Origin: Chitinophaga pinensis DSM 2588
GTDB taxonomy: Bacteria > Bacteroidota > Bacteroidia > Chitinophagales > Chitinophagaceae
Direction: 5' to 3'
Length of the DNA: 64,000 nucleotides
Assembly: GCF_000024005.1 (NCBI RefSeq)
Contig: NC_013132.1
Span: 4,458,001-4,522,000, forward strand
Shown here piece by piece: positions 1 to 7,690 of this stretch. How positions within the stretch are numbered: the first letter of the stretch is position 1; each line of letters begins with the position of its first letter. The notes beneath the pieces are model-generated. The model was given only the letters and a program-made list of their open reading frames with translations. It was not told the origin of the DNA and did not search any database. The position numbers and the translations under genes are program-made.

Positions 1-1
1 T

Positions 2-52
2 TCCGTGCAAAACAATGAACAGGCGAAAGTCGCTAAACCGGAATTAGTATGA
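2..52 (+). CDS. C-terminal end of an upstream protein, partial (possibly an RND pump subunit)
   Basis: An open frame enters from the left edge and ends in TGA at 50-52 with the peptide SVQNNEQAKVAKPELV. The stop overlaps the ATG of the next gene (ATGA), so the two are translationally coupled. The tail has no recognisable motif. Because the next gene is a TolC-type efflux channel, the usual partner at this place would be an inner membrane RND or MFP subunit. That is inference from context only. Confidence 0.5.
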   Translation, partial: SVQNNEQAKVAKPELV

Positions 53-1467
53 AAGCACAGATAAATAAATATTTCTTAATAGGTTTGTTGAGTGCCGGCC
101 TACTGGAGGCATGTAAAGTGTCGAAGGATACGCCGGCGCCTCAACCCGAGTTACCTGTTGCATTCAGAAACAGTGCAACAGCTGATTCCACCACCATCGC
201 AGATCTTCCATGGGAGAACTTCTTTACAGATGCCACCCTGAAAACGCTGATCGATAACGCTATCAAAAAGAATTATGATATGCAGGCGGCCATCCTGAGT
301 GTGGAGGCAGCCAGATTGCAAATGAGACAGGCAAAACTGCTGAATCTCCCATCTGCAAAACTGAATGTTGTCGCCAGCACCAGCCGTCCTTCTGATAACA
401 GTTTGAATGGTATCAGTCTGAGTCAGTTCCTGGGTACCCAACACCTGGAAGACTACAGCGCTAATATCCAGTTTGCCTGGGAAGCTGACATCTGGGGTAA
501 GATCAAAAATCAGAAGAAAGAAGCATTAGCCGCTTACCTGCAAACAGAAGAATCCCGTAAGCTGTTGCAAACAGATATCGTAGCTACCGTATCAAAGGCA
601 TTCTATAACCTGCTGATGCTGGATGAACAGCTGGCAGTAGCGCAGAATAACCTGAAACTGAACGATAGCACCCTGCGCATAATCCGCTTACAGTATGACG
701 CCGGACAGGTCACCCTGGTGGCAGTACAACAGGCGGAAGCGCAACAGCTCACAGCTGCACAGCTGATCCCGCAGATCGAACAGGACATGACCGTACAGGA
801 AAATGCCCTCCGTATCCTGTCAGGAGAATTGCCTGCAGCAATAGAAAGACACACCAAACTGAATGAATATCCATTGACAGATAAGCTGTCTGCCGGTATT
901 CCTTCTGATCTGCTGAGCCGTCGCCCGGATGTAAAAAGCAGCGAACTGGCCCTGAACATTGCGAACGCAAGGGTAGGTGTAGCGAAGGCAAATATGTATC
1001 CATCCCTGGTTATTACAGCCAGCGGTGGTCTGAATGCCGTAAAGTTCAGCGACTGGTTTCAGGTACCAACTTCTCTCTTCGGACTGGCAACAGGCGCCAT
1101 CGCGCAACCTTTGTTTGACCGTAAAAATCTGAAAACACAATTTGAAGTGGCTAAGATACAGAGAGAGCAATCCGTGCTCCGTTTCCGTCAGAACGTACTG
1201 GAAGCGACCGGAGAGGTGGCAGATGCACTGGTGAAAATAGAAAAGCTTAAATCGCAATATGACATCGCTTCTACCAAGGTGCAGACACTCCATCAGGCTG
1301 TCAACAATGCCAGCCAGCTGTTTGAAAGTGGCCGCGCCAGTTACCTGGAAGTGATCATCGCGCAAAGTAATGTACTGCAGAGTGAACTGGAAGTCAGCAA
1401 TCTCAGAAGAGATCAGCTGTACGCTGTAGTAGATCTTTACCGTTCCCTCGGGGGCGGTTGGCGATAG
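49..1467 (+). CDS. TolC/NodT-family outer membrane efflux lipoprotein
   Basis: This 472-residue protein is an outer membrane channel for a tripartite efflux pump. The N-terminus is a lipoprotein signal ending LLEAC, with the acylated Cys at about residue 22. Two outer-membrane-efflux repeats follow; the second carries the family hallmark LLSRRPDVKSSE at about residue 288 and then ANARVGVAKANMYPS. Length matches NodT-type factors (450-490 residues). The start overlaps the stop of the upstream frame, so it is the last gene of an efflux operon cut by the window edge. A strong hairpin terminator follows within 60 bases. Substrate cannot be told from the sequence. Confidence 0.9.
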   Translation: MKAQINKYFLIGLLSAGLLEACKVSKDTPAPQPELPVAFRNSATADSTTIADLPWENFFTDATLKTLIDNAIKKNYDMQAAILSVEAARLQMRQAKLLNLPSAKLNVVASTSRPSDNSLNGISLSQFLGTQHLEDYSANIQFAWEADIWGKIKNQKKEALAAYLQTEESRKLLQTDIVATVSKAFYNLLMLDEQLAVAQNNLKLNDSTLRIIRLQYDAGQVTLVAVQQAEAQQLTAAQLIPQIEQDMTVQENALRILSGELPAAIERHTKLNEYPLTDKLSAGIPSDLLSRRPDVKSSELALNIANARVGVAKANMYPSLVITASGGLNAVKFSDWFQVPTSLFGLATGAIAQPLFDRKNLKTQFEVAKIQREQSVLRFRQNVLEATGEVADALVKIEKLKSQYDIASTKVQTLHQAVNNASQLFESGRASYLEVIIAQSNVLQSELEVSNLRRDQLYAVVDLYRSLGGGWR

Positions 1468-1490
1468 ATGTACAATTAATTGTATATTGG

Positions 1491-1523
1491 AAAAAACGTC
1501 ACATCATTTGTGACGTTTTTTTT
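1491..1523 (+). terminator. Rho-independent terminator, A and T tracts on both sides
   Basis: Perfect 9-bp stem AACGTCACA / TGTGACGTT (1495-1503 and 1509-1517) with loop TCATT, followed by a T run and preceded by an A run. It closes the efflux operon; the next gene begins 9 bases after the T tract. Confidence 0.9.
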
Positions 1524-1531
1524 ATTTTACG

Positions 1532-2092
1532 ATGAATCCAGTCAGACAATTGATGAATGCCGATAATATCCTGTTTAATGCCCTGAAACACCACCGGGGA
1601 TTTATACACCAGCAGCTAGAGGAACTGACCATACAGACATTACCCGAGCGACTGAAGGTATTGGGCAATTCCCAGATGGATATTTACTATGGTGTACTGG
1701 ACCTGCCGGACCTCTTCAGGGAGGTGATCAGTCAGCTGACTGCTACAGGACTATCTGATGAAGCCGGTTATCTGCAACGTTTAAAAGACAACGGTGGTTA
1801 TTTTGAGATTGGCCTTTCTGATAGTTCCCGCTGGATATTACTGCATGGAATTGAGCCGGGGCGTTATATTCACCTGCATCCTGCACGGTATTCCCCACAT
1901 AGTCTCCGGGTAAAAGCGACGGTATTAAAGACTGTCCTCGCCTGTCTGACAATCGTACCGGAAAGCACACAACCCGATCTGGCGGTCCTGAATCATATCC
2001 GTCAGTCGGTACTGGATCTTTCACCGGTAAAAAACCTGTCGCAATGCGAACATTTGTGGAAAGTGATGAAGATGCTACAGGGTGTATATTAA
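1532..2092 (+). CDS. Hypothetical protein
   Basis: A 186-residue soluble protein with no signal peptide or membrane segment and no family I recognise. It is mixed alpha/beta in composition, with several His/Arg pairs around residues 104-125 (ILLHGIEPGRYIHLHPARYS) and a conserved-looking helix at the C-terminus. The start ATG sits directly after the terminator of the previous operon, so a promoter would have to overlap that hairpin or the gene depends on read-through. It is followed by a 58-base gap and the paralogous membrane protein array; no functional link is visible. Confidence 0.7.
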   Translation: MNPVRQLMNADNILFNALKHHRGFIHQQLEELTIQTLPERLKVLGNSQMDIYYGVLDLPDLFREVISQLTATGLSDEAGYLQRLKDNGGYFEIGLSDSSRWILLHGIEPGRYIHLHPARYSPHSLRVKATVLKTVLACLTIVPESTQPDLAVLNHIRQSVLDLSPVKNLSQCEHLWKVMKMLQGVY

Positions 2093-2150
2093 AAGAGATT
2101 ACCTATATTTAAACATATAAATTCCGCGTGTCTATAACAAGGATATTACT

Positions 2151-2852
2151 ATGACCCAACATCAGCAACAAGCCGCAAGAGAAGTAATCATATTGTCAAC
2201 CCTTACCTTATTGCTTTTCGGGGTGATCCTGTTTACCGGCAATAGATTTCCCTATCTCCCGCTTTTGTTAAGTATCTGCGTATGGTGTGCAATGGTGTTG
2301 ATGTACCGGCATAAGGGGTTGGTACAGCTGAGTTATGAAAAGAATGTCAGACAGAATACTGTCTTTCCTGTTCCCGCGCTGGTATTGGTCGCGCAGATAT
2401 ATCTGATTACGTCCATCAATTTCCACCTGATCAGTAGTCTTTATGTCTGGATGGCGGCCATACTCATTGGTTTGTTACAGGTCCCGTTGTTCCTGCTCTG
2501 TATCCGGCATGAGGTCAAAAGCCGGCAGACCTATACGTTTAGTGTGTTCTTATTACTGCTGACGTTCCTGGGTAATGGTTATCTGTTTATGACCATCATG
2601 AATAAGATGCTGGATAAAGGAACGCCTGTTTATTATGAGACTGCTGTTACTGGCAAAGAAACGAAGACCCGGAAAGGGAGAACGCGGGAATATTACATCT
2701 GGTTGAACGGATGGGCAGAACAGCCGAAAAGAGAAAGGGTACAGGTGCCGCAGCCCTTTTTTGAAAAGTATGCATCACCGGAGAAAGTGGGTATCCTGTA
2801 TCATCCTGGTGCATTTGGCATCCCCTGGTTTGAAGTCGTAGACAGAAGATAA
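2151..2852 (+). CDS. Membrane protein, paralog 1 of 4
   Basis: A 233-residue protein with five likely membrane segments (about residues 12-30, 34-52, 75-95, 98-118, 130-150) and a soluble C-terminal domain of about 80 residues. That domain contains YYETAV, then VGILYHPGAFGIPWFEV at the end. The same two motifs close the next three genes, so these are tandem duplicates of one family that I cannot name. Upstream (about 2114) is TATATTTA, one base off the Bacteroidetes -7 consensus TAnnTTTG; the second paralog has the same octamer. Function unknown. Confidence 0.8.
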   Translation: MTQHQQQAAREVIILSTLTLLLFGVILFTGNRFPYLPLLLSICVWCAMVLMYRHKGLVQLSYEKNVRQNTVFPVPALVLVAQIYLITSINFHLISSLYVWMAAILIGLLQVPLFLLCIRHEVKSRQTYTFSVFLLLLTFLGNGYLFMTIMNKMLDKGTPVYYETAVTGKETKTRKGRTREYYIWLNGWAEQPKRERVQVPQPFFEKYASPEKVGILYHPGAFGIPWFEVVDRR

Positions 2853-2921
2853 CATAAAACGTTTCACCGGATGGATTTCCCAGCATATATTTACAGGAAT
2901 TAAGACAATCGCCTGTACTAT

Positions 2922-4085
2922 ATGAAAGTGTTTGCGTTATCCCGCGGCTTTAAGATCCTGCTATATATTCTGTTGGCCATTATGTTGTTTGTGTTTGTAG
3001 CGCTGGCTTTAGGTCCTTTTTATGACCCAAAATTAAACTTCCCGCTAATCTATTTCTGGCCGGTCTGTGCCATTCCTATATGCCTGATTATCTGTGCCTT
3101 TTTACAGGTGGAAGAGAAGGTTATAGTAGATAAGTATAGCATCCGTAAAGTATCCCGTCTGATCAACAGGGAAATACTACTCAGTAATATCAAAGGATAT
3201 AAATCCGATGGAAACGGGCTCTGGATAATACCAAATACGGGTAAACGCATTTATCTGTCCGGTTATGTGAAGGGGGTAAATGACCTGCAGACGTGGTTGG
3301 CTAACTGGTACCCGGATATCAACCACATGGAAGAGATGGCGATATACAGCGAAGTGACAGATAGTTATGATGAACAGGAACGTGCGCAAAGGCGGAAACG
3401 TGCCGGAATAGAATTGCGTATACTCGGTGGTATCACTATTGTGCTGGGTATATTGACATGGCGCTGTTACGCGGCTTGTCCCTGGTTGGGTGTGGCACTT
3501 TTTTGCTGTATACCTGCAGCCTTATACCTGACACTGCGGCATAAAGGTTTTATACAGCTGATAGACAATTCCGCCGGCAGTTTGCCCGGCAGCAGCTTTA
3601 TTTCTTTTACAGTGTTATGCGGATTGATGAGCGTGTGGTATTTTACAGGGATCACCGATTATAGTGGTGTATGGACGACCTTTGCGGTTATTGTCGCTGC
3701 CCTCGCATTGTTGTTTTGGGAATGTACCCGTGATTTTAACAGAAGAACAAAGCGCTTTTATGTGTCTGCTATAATACTGACGGTATTGTCGCTGGCCAAT
3801 GCTTTTTTTGTAACGATCGTATTGAACAGATGTCTGGATACTTCGGAAATAGCCTACTACGAAGCAGGTATCAGGAAGAAGGAAATAACAATAGATCATT
3901 TTGTACCGTTTTATCATATTTACCTGGAACCATGGGAACATGCACCGGAAAGTGAGGAAGTCAACGTGAAATCATCTTTTTACAGGAAGCTCAGGGCAAA
4001 TGAAAAAGTAGGTATTTATTATCATAAGGGCGGATTGGGGATGCCGTGGTATGAGGTAGGGGAGAAACAAACAAAAAGCAAATAA
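2922..4085 (+). CDS. Membrane protein, paralog 2 of 4 (extended)
   Basis: A 387-residue, longer member of the tandem family. An extra N-terminal part has two membrane segments (about 12-34 and 44-62) followed by a soluble stretch, about 72-125, whose strand-rich pattern resembles small bacterial PH-like domains (a tentative impression). The rest matches its neighbours: five membrane segments at about 167-298 and a terminal domain with YYEAGIRKKEI and VGIYYHKGGLGMPWYEV. The final TAA overlaps the next ATG by one base (TAATG), indicating translational coupling. Family and function unknown. Confidence 0.8.
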   Translation: MKVFALSRGFKILLYILLAIMLFVFVALALGPFYDPKLNFPLIYFWPVCAIPICLIICAFLQVEEKVIVDKYSIRKVSRLINREILLSNIKGYKSDGNGLWIIPNTGKRIYLSGYVKGVNDLQTWLANWYPDINHMEEMAIYSEVTDSYDEQERAQRRKRAGIELRILGGITIVLGILTWRCYAACPWLGVALFCCIPAALYLTLRHKGFIQLIDNSAGSLPGSSFISFTVLCGLMSVWYFTGITDYSGVWTTFAVIVAALALLFWECTRDFNRRTKRFYVSAIILTVLSLANAFFVTIVLNRCLDTSEIAYYEAGIRKKEITIDHFVPFYHIYLEPWEHAPESEEVNVKSSFYRKLRANEKVGIYYHKGGLGMPWYEVGEKQTKSK

Positions 4086-4795
4086 TGAACGAAGGACTGG
4101 ACCGGATACTTAATAAGGGAAAAAGAGAAATGATCATGCTGCTGGTGGCTGCGGCTATCCTGAGTATAGTAGCTGTTATGTGCTACAGGTATTCACATTA
4201 TTGGGCGTTATTGCCCTTTGGCTTTTTACCTGTGCCATTATATATGCTCAGAAAATACAAAAAAGTGATCCTTTATGAGCCGGATAAAAACTGGGTGATC
4301 ATGCAAAGTGTCTGCATTTTAATGATCATTGGTATCGCTGAATCGAGGATATATGAGACGATTTATGTATTGAATGATAATCGCTTGTTCATTTTTGTCG
4401 GCATCCTGCTGGGCATATTTTTACTCATGGGATGGTGGTATAGCCGCGGACTTGACAGAAGGAGTAATCTGTTTTTATGGTCGACCGCGCTGGCAATATT
4501 CCTGGTTACTGCAAATGCGTATATGCTGGTCATGTATGTCAATCGCCTTGCTGATACAAGTGTAGCGGAACGTTATGAAACGACGGTCGCTGACAGACAA
4601 ATACGGGAAGATAAAAAGTCAAAATCCTACCAGCTGGCACTGCGTCCCTGGAAATATGGACGTGATCGACAGGAGGTGACTGTGTCACAGCAATTTTTTG
4701 ATTCGAAATATGTGGATAGCCAGGTAGCTATTTATTATCATAAAGGCGGATTGGGTATATCCTGGTTTACGCTGGACCCAAAGGTGACAGAATAG
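4085..4795 (+). CDS. Membrane protein, paralog 3 of 4
   Basis: A 236-residue protein with about five membrane helices and the shared C-terminal domain (RYETTVADRQI, then VAIYYHKGGLGISWFTL). The initiator overlaps the stop of paralog 2. The YSHYWALLPF segment near residue 35 is almost repeated in paralog 4 (YSHWWALLPY), so these two are the closest pair and probably arose by the latest duplication. Function unknown. Confidence 0.8.
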   Translation: MNEGLDRILNKGKREMIMLLVAAAILSIVAVMCYRYSHYWALLPFGFLPVPLYMLRKYKKVILYEPDKNWVIMQSVCILMIIGIAESRIYETIYVLNDNRLFIFVGILLGIFLLMGWWYSRGLDRRSNLFLWSTALAIFLVTANAYMLVMYVNRLADTSVAERYETTVADRQIREDKKSKSYQLALRPWKYGRDRQEVTVSQQFFDSKYVDSQVAIYYHKGGLGISWFTLDPKVTE

Positions 4796-4799
4796 TATT

Positions 4800-5528
4800 A
4801 TGGAAGATGTGCATCAACAGCTGAAAAAGGCTAACAGGGTATCTGTGTTGCTGCTGATAATGGCAGTGATCATTTGTATAGTGGCGATGGAACTTTACAG
4901 TTATTCGCATTGGTGGGCATTACTGCCCTATTGCCTGGTATTTGTGCCGGTTTATTTATTAAAACGATATAAGGCAGTAGTATTACTTCCCGCAGAAAAT
5001 AATTGGTTTCTTGTACTTGGATCAGCAATTCCGTTTATTTCCTGGTGGTATGAGGAATCGTTAACCAACGATATAAAGATCGCTGATGGTCCTGTTCTTG
5101 CCCGTGCCTTATGGTTTATATTATTGTTCTTACTGTTGATCTGGTATTGCAGCCGTGGTCTGAACCTGAAAAGCGGACGTTTCCTCGCGACTACAGTCTT
5201 CATGACTTTTGTCTTTACGATGAATACCGTCAATCTGATTCGCTTTGTAAACGTCCGGACAGATCTTTCTAAGTCTGATTATAAGGAAGCAGTTGTCGTA
5301 GGCAAATACAAAGAGAATCTGAGTAAGCAGCCTATACATTATTACCTGTCGTTAAGAGGAATGAATGATCGTTCTCCTGGTGATGTAAGTGTAAATAAGG
5401 AAGTGTACTTATCGGTCAAAAAAATGGATACAATGATGTTCTGCTTTTACAAAGGAGCATTAGGCATCCCCTGGCATACAGTGGCGCCTGTTAAACAAGT
5501 GCCTGCAACGGAAGGTACCATTGAGTGA
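4800..5528 (+). CDS. Membrane protein, paralog 4 of 4
   Basis: A 242-residue protein starting four bases after paralog 3 ends. The helices are as in paralog 3. The C-terminal domain is the most diverged copy: DYKEAVVVGKYKEN and then MMFCFYKGALGIPWHTV, with the histidine of the YHKG/YHPG motif lost. The array ends here at a bidirectional hairpin. Function unknown; the spread of motif changes suggests the four copies have specialised. Confidence 0.8.
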   Translation: MEDVHQQLKKANRVSVLLLIMAVIICIVAMELYSYSHWWALLPYCLVFVPVYLLKRYKAVVLLPAENNWFLVLGSAIPFISWWYEESLTNDIKIADGPVLARALWFILLFLLLIWYCSRGLNLKSGRFLATTVFMTFVFTMNTVNLIRFVNVRTDLSKSDYKEAVVVGKYKENLSKQPIHYYLSLRGMNDRSPGDVSVNKEVYLSVKKMDTMMFCFYKGALGIPWHTVAPVKQVPATEGTIE

Positions 5529-5539
5529 AGATGGAGGGG

Positions 5540-5570
5540 GCCCTGGAATTGACTTTGTCAGCTCCAGGGC
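5540..5570. terminator. Hairpin between convergent genes
   Basis: Inverted repeat GCCCTGGA / TCCAGGGC (5540-5547 and 5563-5570), extended inside by TGAC / GTCA around a short loop. It lies between the stops of two convergent genes and is the likely shared terminator, although the T tracts are poor. Confidence 0.6.
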
Positions 5571-5576
5571 ATTCTC

Positions 5577-6029
5577 TTATTCGCAACCCTGTTTGCGCCG
5601 TGTATCGATAATATACTGGATTTTCCATCCCTCTGCCAGTCTGACCAGCTGAAAGGAGTTCACCCCACAATGCGCAAACTTTTGTTTGAAATATAATTTA
5701 TAAGGCGTCCACGCGATTGCCAGATCTCCATCCACTTTTACGACATCGAAGGTGATCTGTTCATCAACAGCCTGTTTAGGCAACTTTCCGATGCTGGAAG
5801 CAAACTCACTGATCGCTTCTGTCTTTACGCCTGTTACTCCTTGTTTGTCCTTTACAATTGTTTGTAATACGGCGCCCGGTGCAAAGCAATTTGTCAACGC
5901 AACACTATCTGACTGCAGCATAGCGGTAAAGAGCTGGTTGACAGCTGTTTTTACAGAGTCTGTCGTTGTTTGTGCACGGAGGCTGAGGGCAAAGCAAATG
6001 AGTAGTAGGGAACAGGTAAAGCGTCGCAT
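5577..6029 (-). CDS. Secreted NTF2-like (SnoaL/lumazine-binding-like) protein
   Basis: A 150-residue protein with a Sec signal peptide (cleavage after ALSLRAQ, about residue 20). The mature part has the layout of the NTF2-like/DUF4440 superfamily: an N-terminal helix pair (VKTAVNQLFTAMLQSDSVAL), then CFAPGAVL, then a curved sheet ending in FQLVRLAEGWKIQYIIDTRR. That last pattern is typical for this fold. Such proteins are small periplasmic proteins of varied or unknown role. It lies 30 bases downstream of the SH3-like secreted protein on the same strand and is probably co-transcribed with it. Confidence 0.7.
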   Translation of the reverse strand: MRRFTCSLLLICFALSLRAQTTTDSVKTAVNQLFTAMLQSDSVALTNCFAPGAVLQTIVKDKQGVTGVKTEAISEFASSIGKLPKQAVDEQITFDVVKVDGDLAIAWTPYKLYFKQKFAHCGVNSFQLVRLAEGWKIQYIIDTRRKQGCE

Positions 6030-6059
6030 TTTTTTTTACCTGAATTTACGGATTAAAGC

Positions 6060-6899
6060 TTACTGTTTGGTCGCTTTCTCTCCGTTCCAGATATAAACTT
6101 CGCGGATGCTTTTGCTTTTAGCAACTGTTTCGCCATCTTCTCCGAATTCTTCATCAACGGTCAGTCGGATGATTTTTCCTGCCTGTCCGCCTGCTTCCTT
6201 CGGAAACAGCAGTGTTTCTGTATGTGCTACAGCGCCGGCATCGAACATACTGGTTTTGCCTGGCAGCTCCAGTAGTCTGGCACCATTCCATCCGTAGTAA
6301 ATATAGTTATCGGGTATGCCACAGGATTCTCCGCTAAAATAAAGACGGAAAATGGTGCTGATCTTATCAAGACCCATTCCGCCCAGTAGTTTGGCGTCAG
6401 AAGAGATGGCAAAAGAACCACCGTCTACCGTTACTGATTTCTTATCAAGTACGGCGTGTTTTGCGTTCAATGCTTTCACCAGGATGACATATTTCGGATC
6501 AGCTTCTTTAATTTCGCCAGGAGTTACCTTGTCAATGCCGTAGAGGAACTGTACGCTGTCTTTCTGATAACTACCGAAAGCCATCAGTCCTAACCATACA
6601 AAACCTTCTTTTTGTTTGCCATCCACCTTATATTTCACCTGGTACCAGGGGGCGGTAATACCTTTCATGGTGAATTCGGTTTCGATCAGTTTAGCGGCGA
6701 TGATCGTCTGGCCGGTAGTAAGGGAGTCCTGGATTGTTGCTTTGGGAGAGGCCGACTGCCTGATATAGGCTTTTTCAGCGAAAACGGTCAGCGTATCGCC
6801 CTGCTGCGCTCTCCAGAGGTTGTATTCGATACTACCTTTCAATTGTGCCATAACAGGGGCCGCTGCCAGTAGCAGCATGGATAGAAAAATTTTCTTCAT
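6060..6899 (-). CDS. Secreted protein with N-terminal SH3-like domain
   Basis: A 279-residue protein from the ATG at 6899, which gives a clean signal peptide (MKKIFLSMLLLAAAPVMAQ); an upstream in-frame start would add ten non-signal residues. Residues about 25-105 look like a bacterial SH3 domain (AYIRQSASPKATIQDSLTTG, then APWYQVKYKVDG and GFVWLGLM), as in proteins that bind peptidoglycan. The C-terminal 150 residues are unrecognised. A TATCTTTG promoter element lies upstream on this strand (6917-6924) next to a perfect palindrome, so it is probably controlled by the divergent Crp/Fnr-type regulator. Confidence 0.7.
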   Translation of the reverse strand: MKKIFLSMLLLAAAPVMAQLKGSIEYNLWRAQQGDTLTVFAEKAYIRQSASPKATIQDSLTTGQTIIAAKLIETEFTMKGITAPWYQVKYKVDGKQKEGFVWLGLMAFGSYQKDSVQFLYGIDKVTPGEIKEADPKYVILVKALNAKHAVLDKKSVTVDGGSFAISSDAKLLGGMGLDKISTIFRLYFSGESCGIPDNYIYYGWNGARLLELPGKTSMFDAGAVAHTETLLFPKEAGGQAGKIIRLTVDEEFGEDGETVAKSKSIREVYIWNGEKATKQ

Positions 6900-6916
6900 A
6901 GGTAAAATTTCGGTTG

Positions 6917-6981
6917 CAAAGATATTCAAATGTTATTTGCCAAATGGCAAATGTTGGCAGGAGCAGGAATACGTATCTTTG
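6917..6981. promoter_or_regulatory. Divergent promoters with a perfect palindromic operator
   Basis: Two TAnnTTTG -7 elements face away from each other: TATCTTTG on the minus strand (6917-6924) and TATCTTTG on the plus strand (6974-6981). Between them lies the perfect palindrome ATTTGCCAAATGGCAAAT (6935-6952). Its position covers the expected -33 region of both promoters, as for a repressor-type operator. The natural candidate to bind it is the Crp/Fnr-family protein encoded immediately to the right. Binding is inference. Confidence 0.65.
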
Positions 6982-7037
6982 GAGGAGAATGCCGGTAGTA
7001 AAACACTGACGGACAAACGTTTTTGAAACAGACTATT

Positions 7038-7613
7038 ATGGATGACCTGATAAATTATCTGCTGCAATACGGACAACTGAATCAGCAGCAGATACAACTG
7101 ATACTGGATAATGTGACGGAAAGACACCTGAAAAGGGATGACTATTTCTCTGAAGCGGGCAGAATACCCCGGGAGATCGGATTTATCCGTTCCGGTATTC
7201 TCCGGGTATGTTATTTCAATAACAAGGGCACTGAGATCACCCGTTATTTTGTGGATGGTAACAGGCTGATATCTGACATACACAGTATGGAGAGTAAAAT
7301 GCCTTCTACCGAATATATCCAGGCTATCACCGATTGTGAGATGATCATTTTTTCAGAGGAGACCCTGCGATTACTTTCTTCCACTATCCTGGACTGGGAT
7401 CGTATCATTGCCAAGATCAGGGAAAGGGCTATGGTTGAGAAATTAGATAAGATTGCCCCGATGCTGACGGAAGATGCTACCAGCCGTTACCTGATGTTCA
7501 TGGAAAAGTTCCCGGATCTGGCCAATAGAGTGCCATTATCTTATCTCGCTTCCTACCTGGGAATCACACAGTCATCGCTCAGCAGGATCCGTAAACAGCT
7601 ATCCAGACAGTAG
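7038..7613 (+). CDS. Crp/Fnr-family transcriptional regulator
   Basis: A 191-residue protein from the ATG at 7038; a TTG fifteen bases upstream is less likely. Residues about 15-115 form a cyclic-nucleotide-binding-like beta barrel (DDYFSEAGRIPREIGFIRSGILRVCYFNNKGTEITRYF) as in the Bacteroidetes Crp-like group, without the Arg/Glu cAMP-contact signature. The C-terminal helices include VPLSYLASYLGITQSSLSRIRKQL, a helix-turn-helix. Members of this group often answer stress or metabolic signals; the ligand is unknown. A palindrome between its promoter and that of the divergent secreted protein suggests autoregulation. Confidence 0.85.
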   Translation: MDDLINYLLQYGQLNQQQIQLILDNVTERHLKRDDYFSEAGRIPREIGFIRSGILRVCYFNNKGTEITRYFVDGNRLISDIHSMESKMPSTEYIQAITDCEMIIFSEETLRLLSSTILDWDRIIAKIRERAMVEKLDKIAPMLTEDATSRYLMFMEKFPDLANRVPLSYLASYLGITQSSLSRIRKQLSRQ

Positions 7614-7638
7614 GTCTTGCCACCGTCTAACCTGATAA

Positions 7639-7671
7639 TTTGCCGCCTTCGGTTATTTATTGATAATTTTG
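7639..7671 (+). promoter_or_regulatory. Consensus Bacteroidetes promoter
   Basis: TTTG (7639-7642), 21-base spacer, TAATTTTG (7664-7671): an exact fit to the TTTG-N19-21-TAnnTTTG pattern of the Bacteroidetes primary sigma factor. Transcription should begin near 7678, leaving a leader of only about a dozen bases before the TTG start at 7691. This supports that non-ATG start. Confidence 0.65.
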
Positions 7672-7690
7672 CAGCCAAAATTAGATTGAT

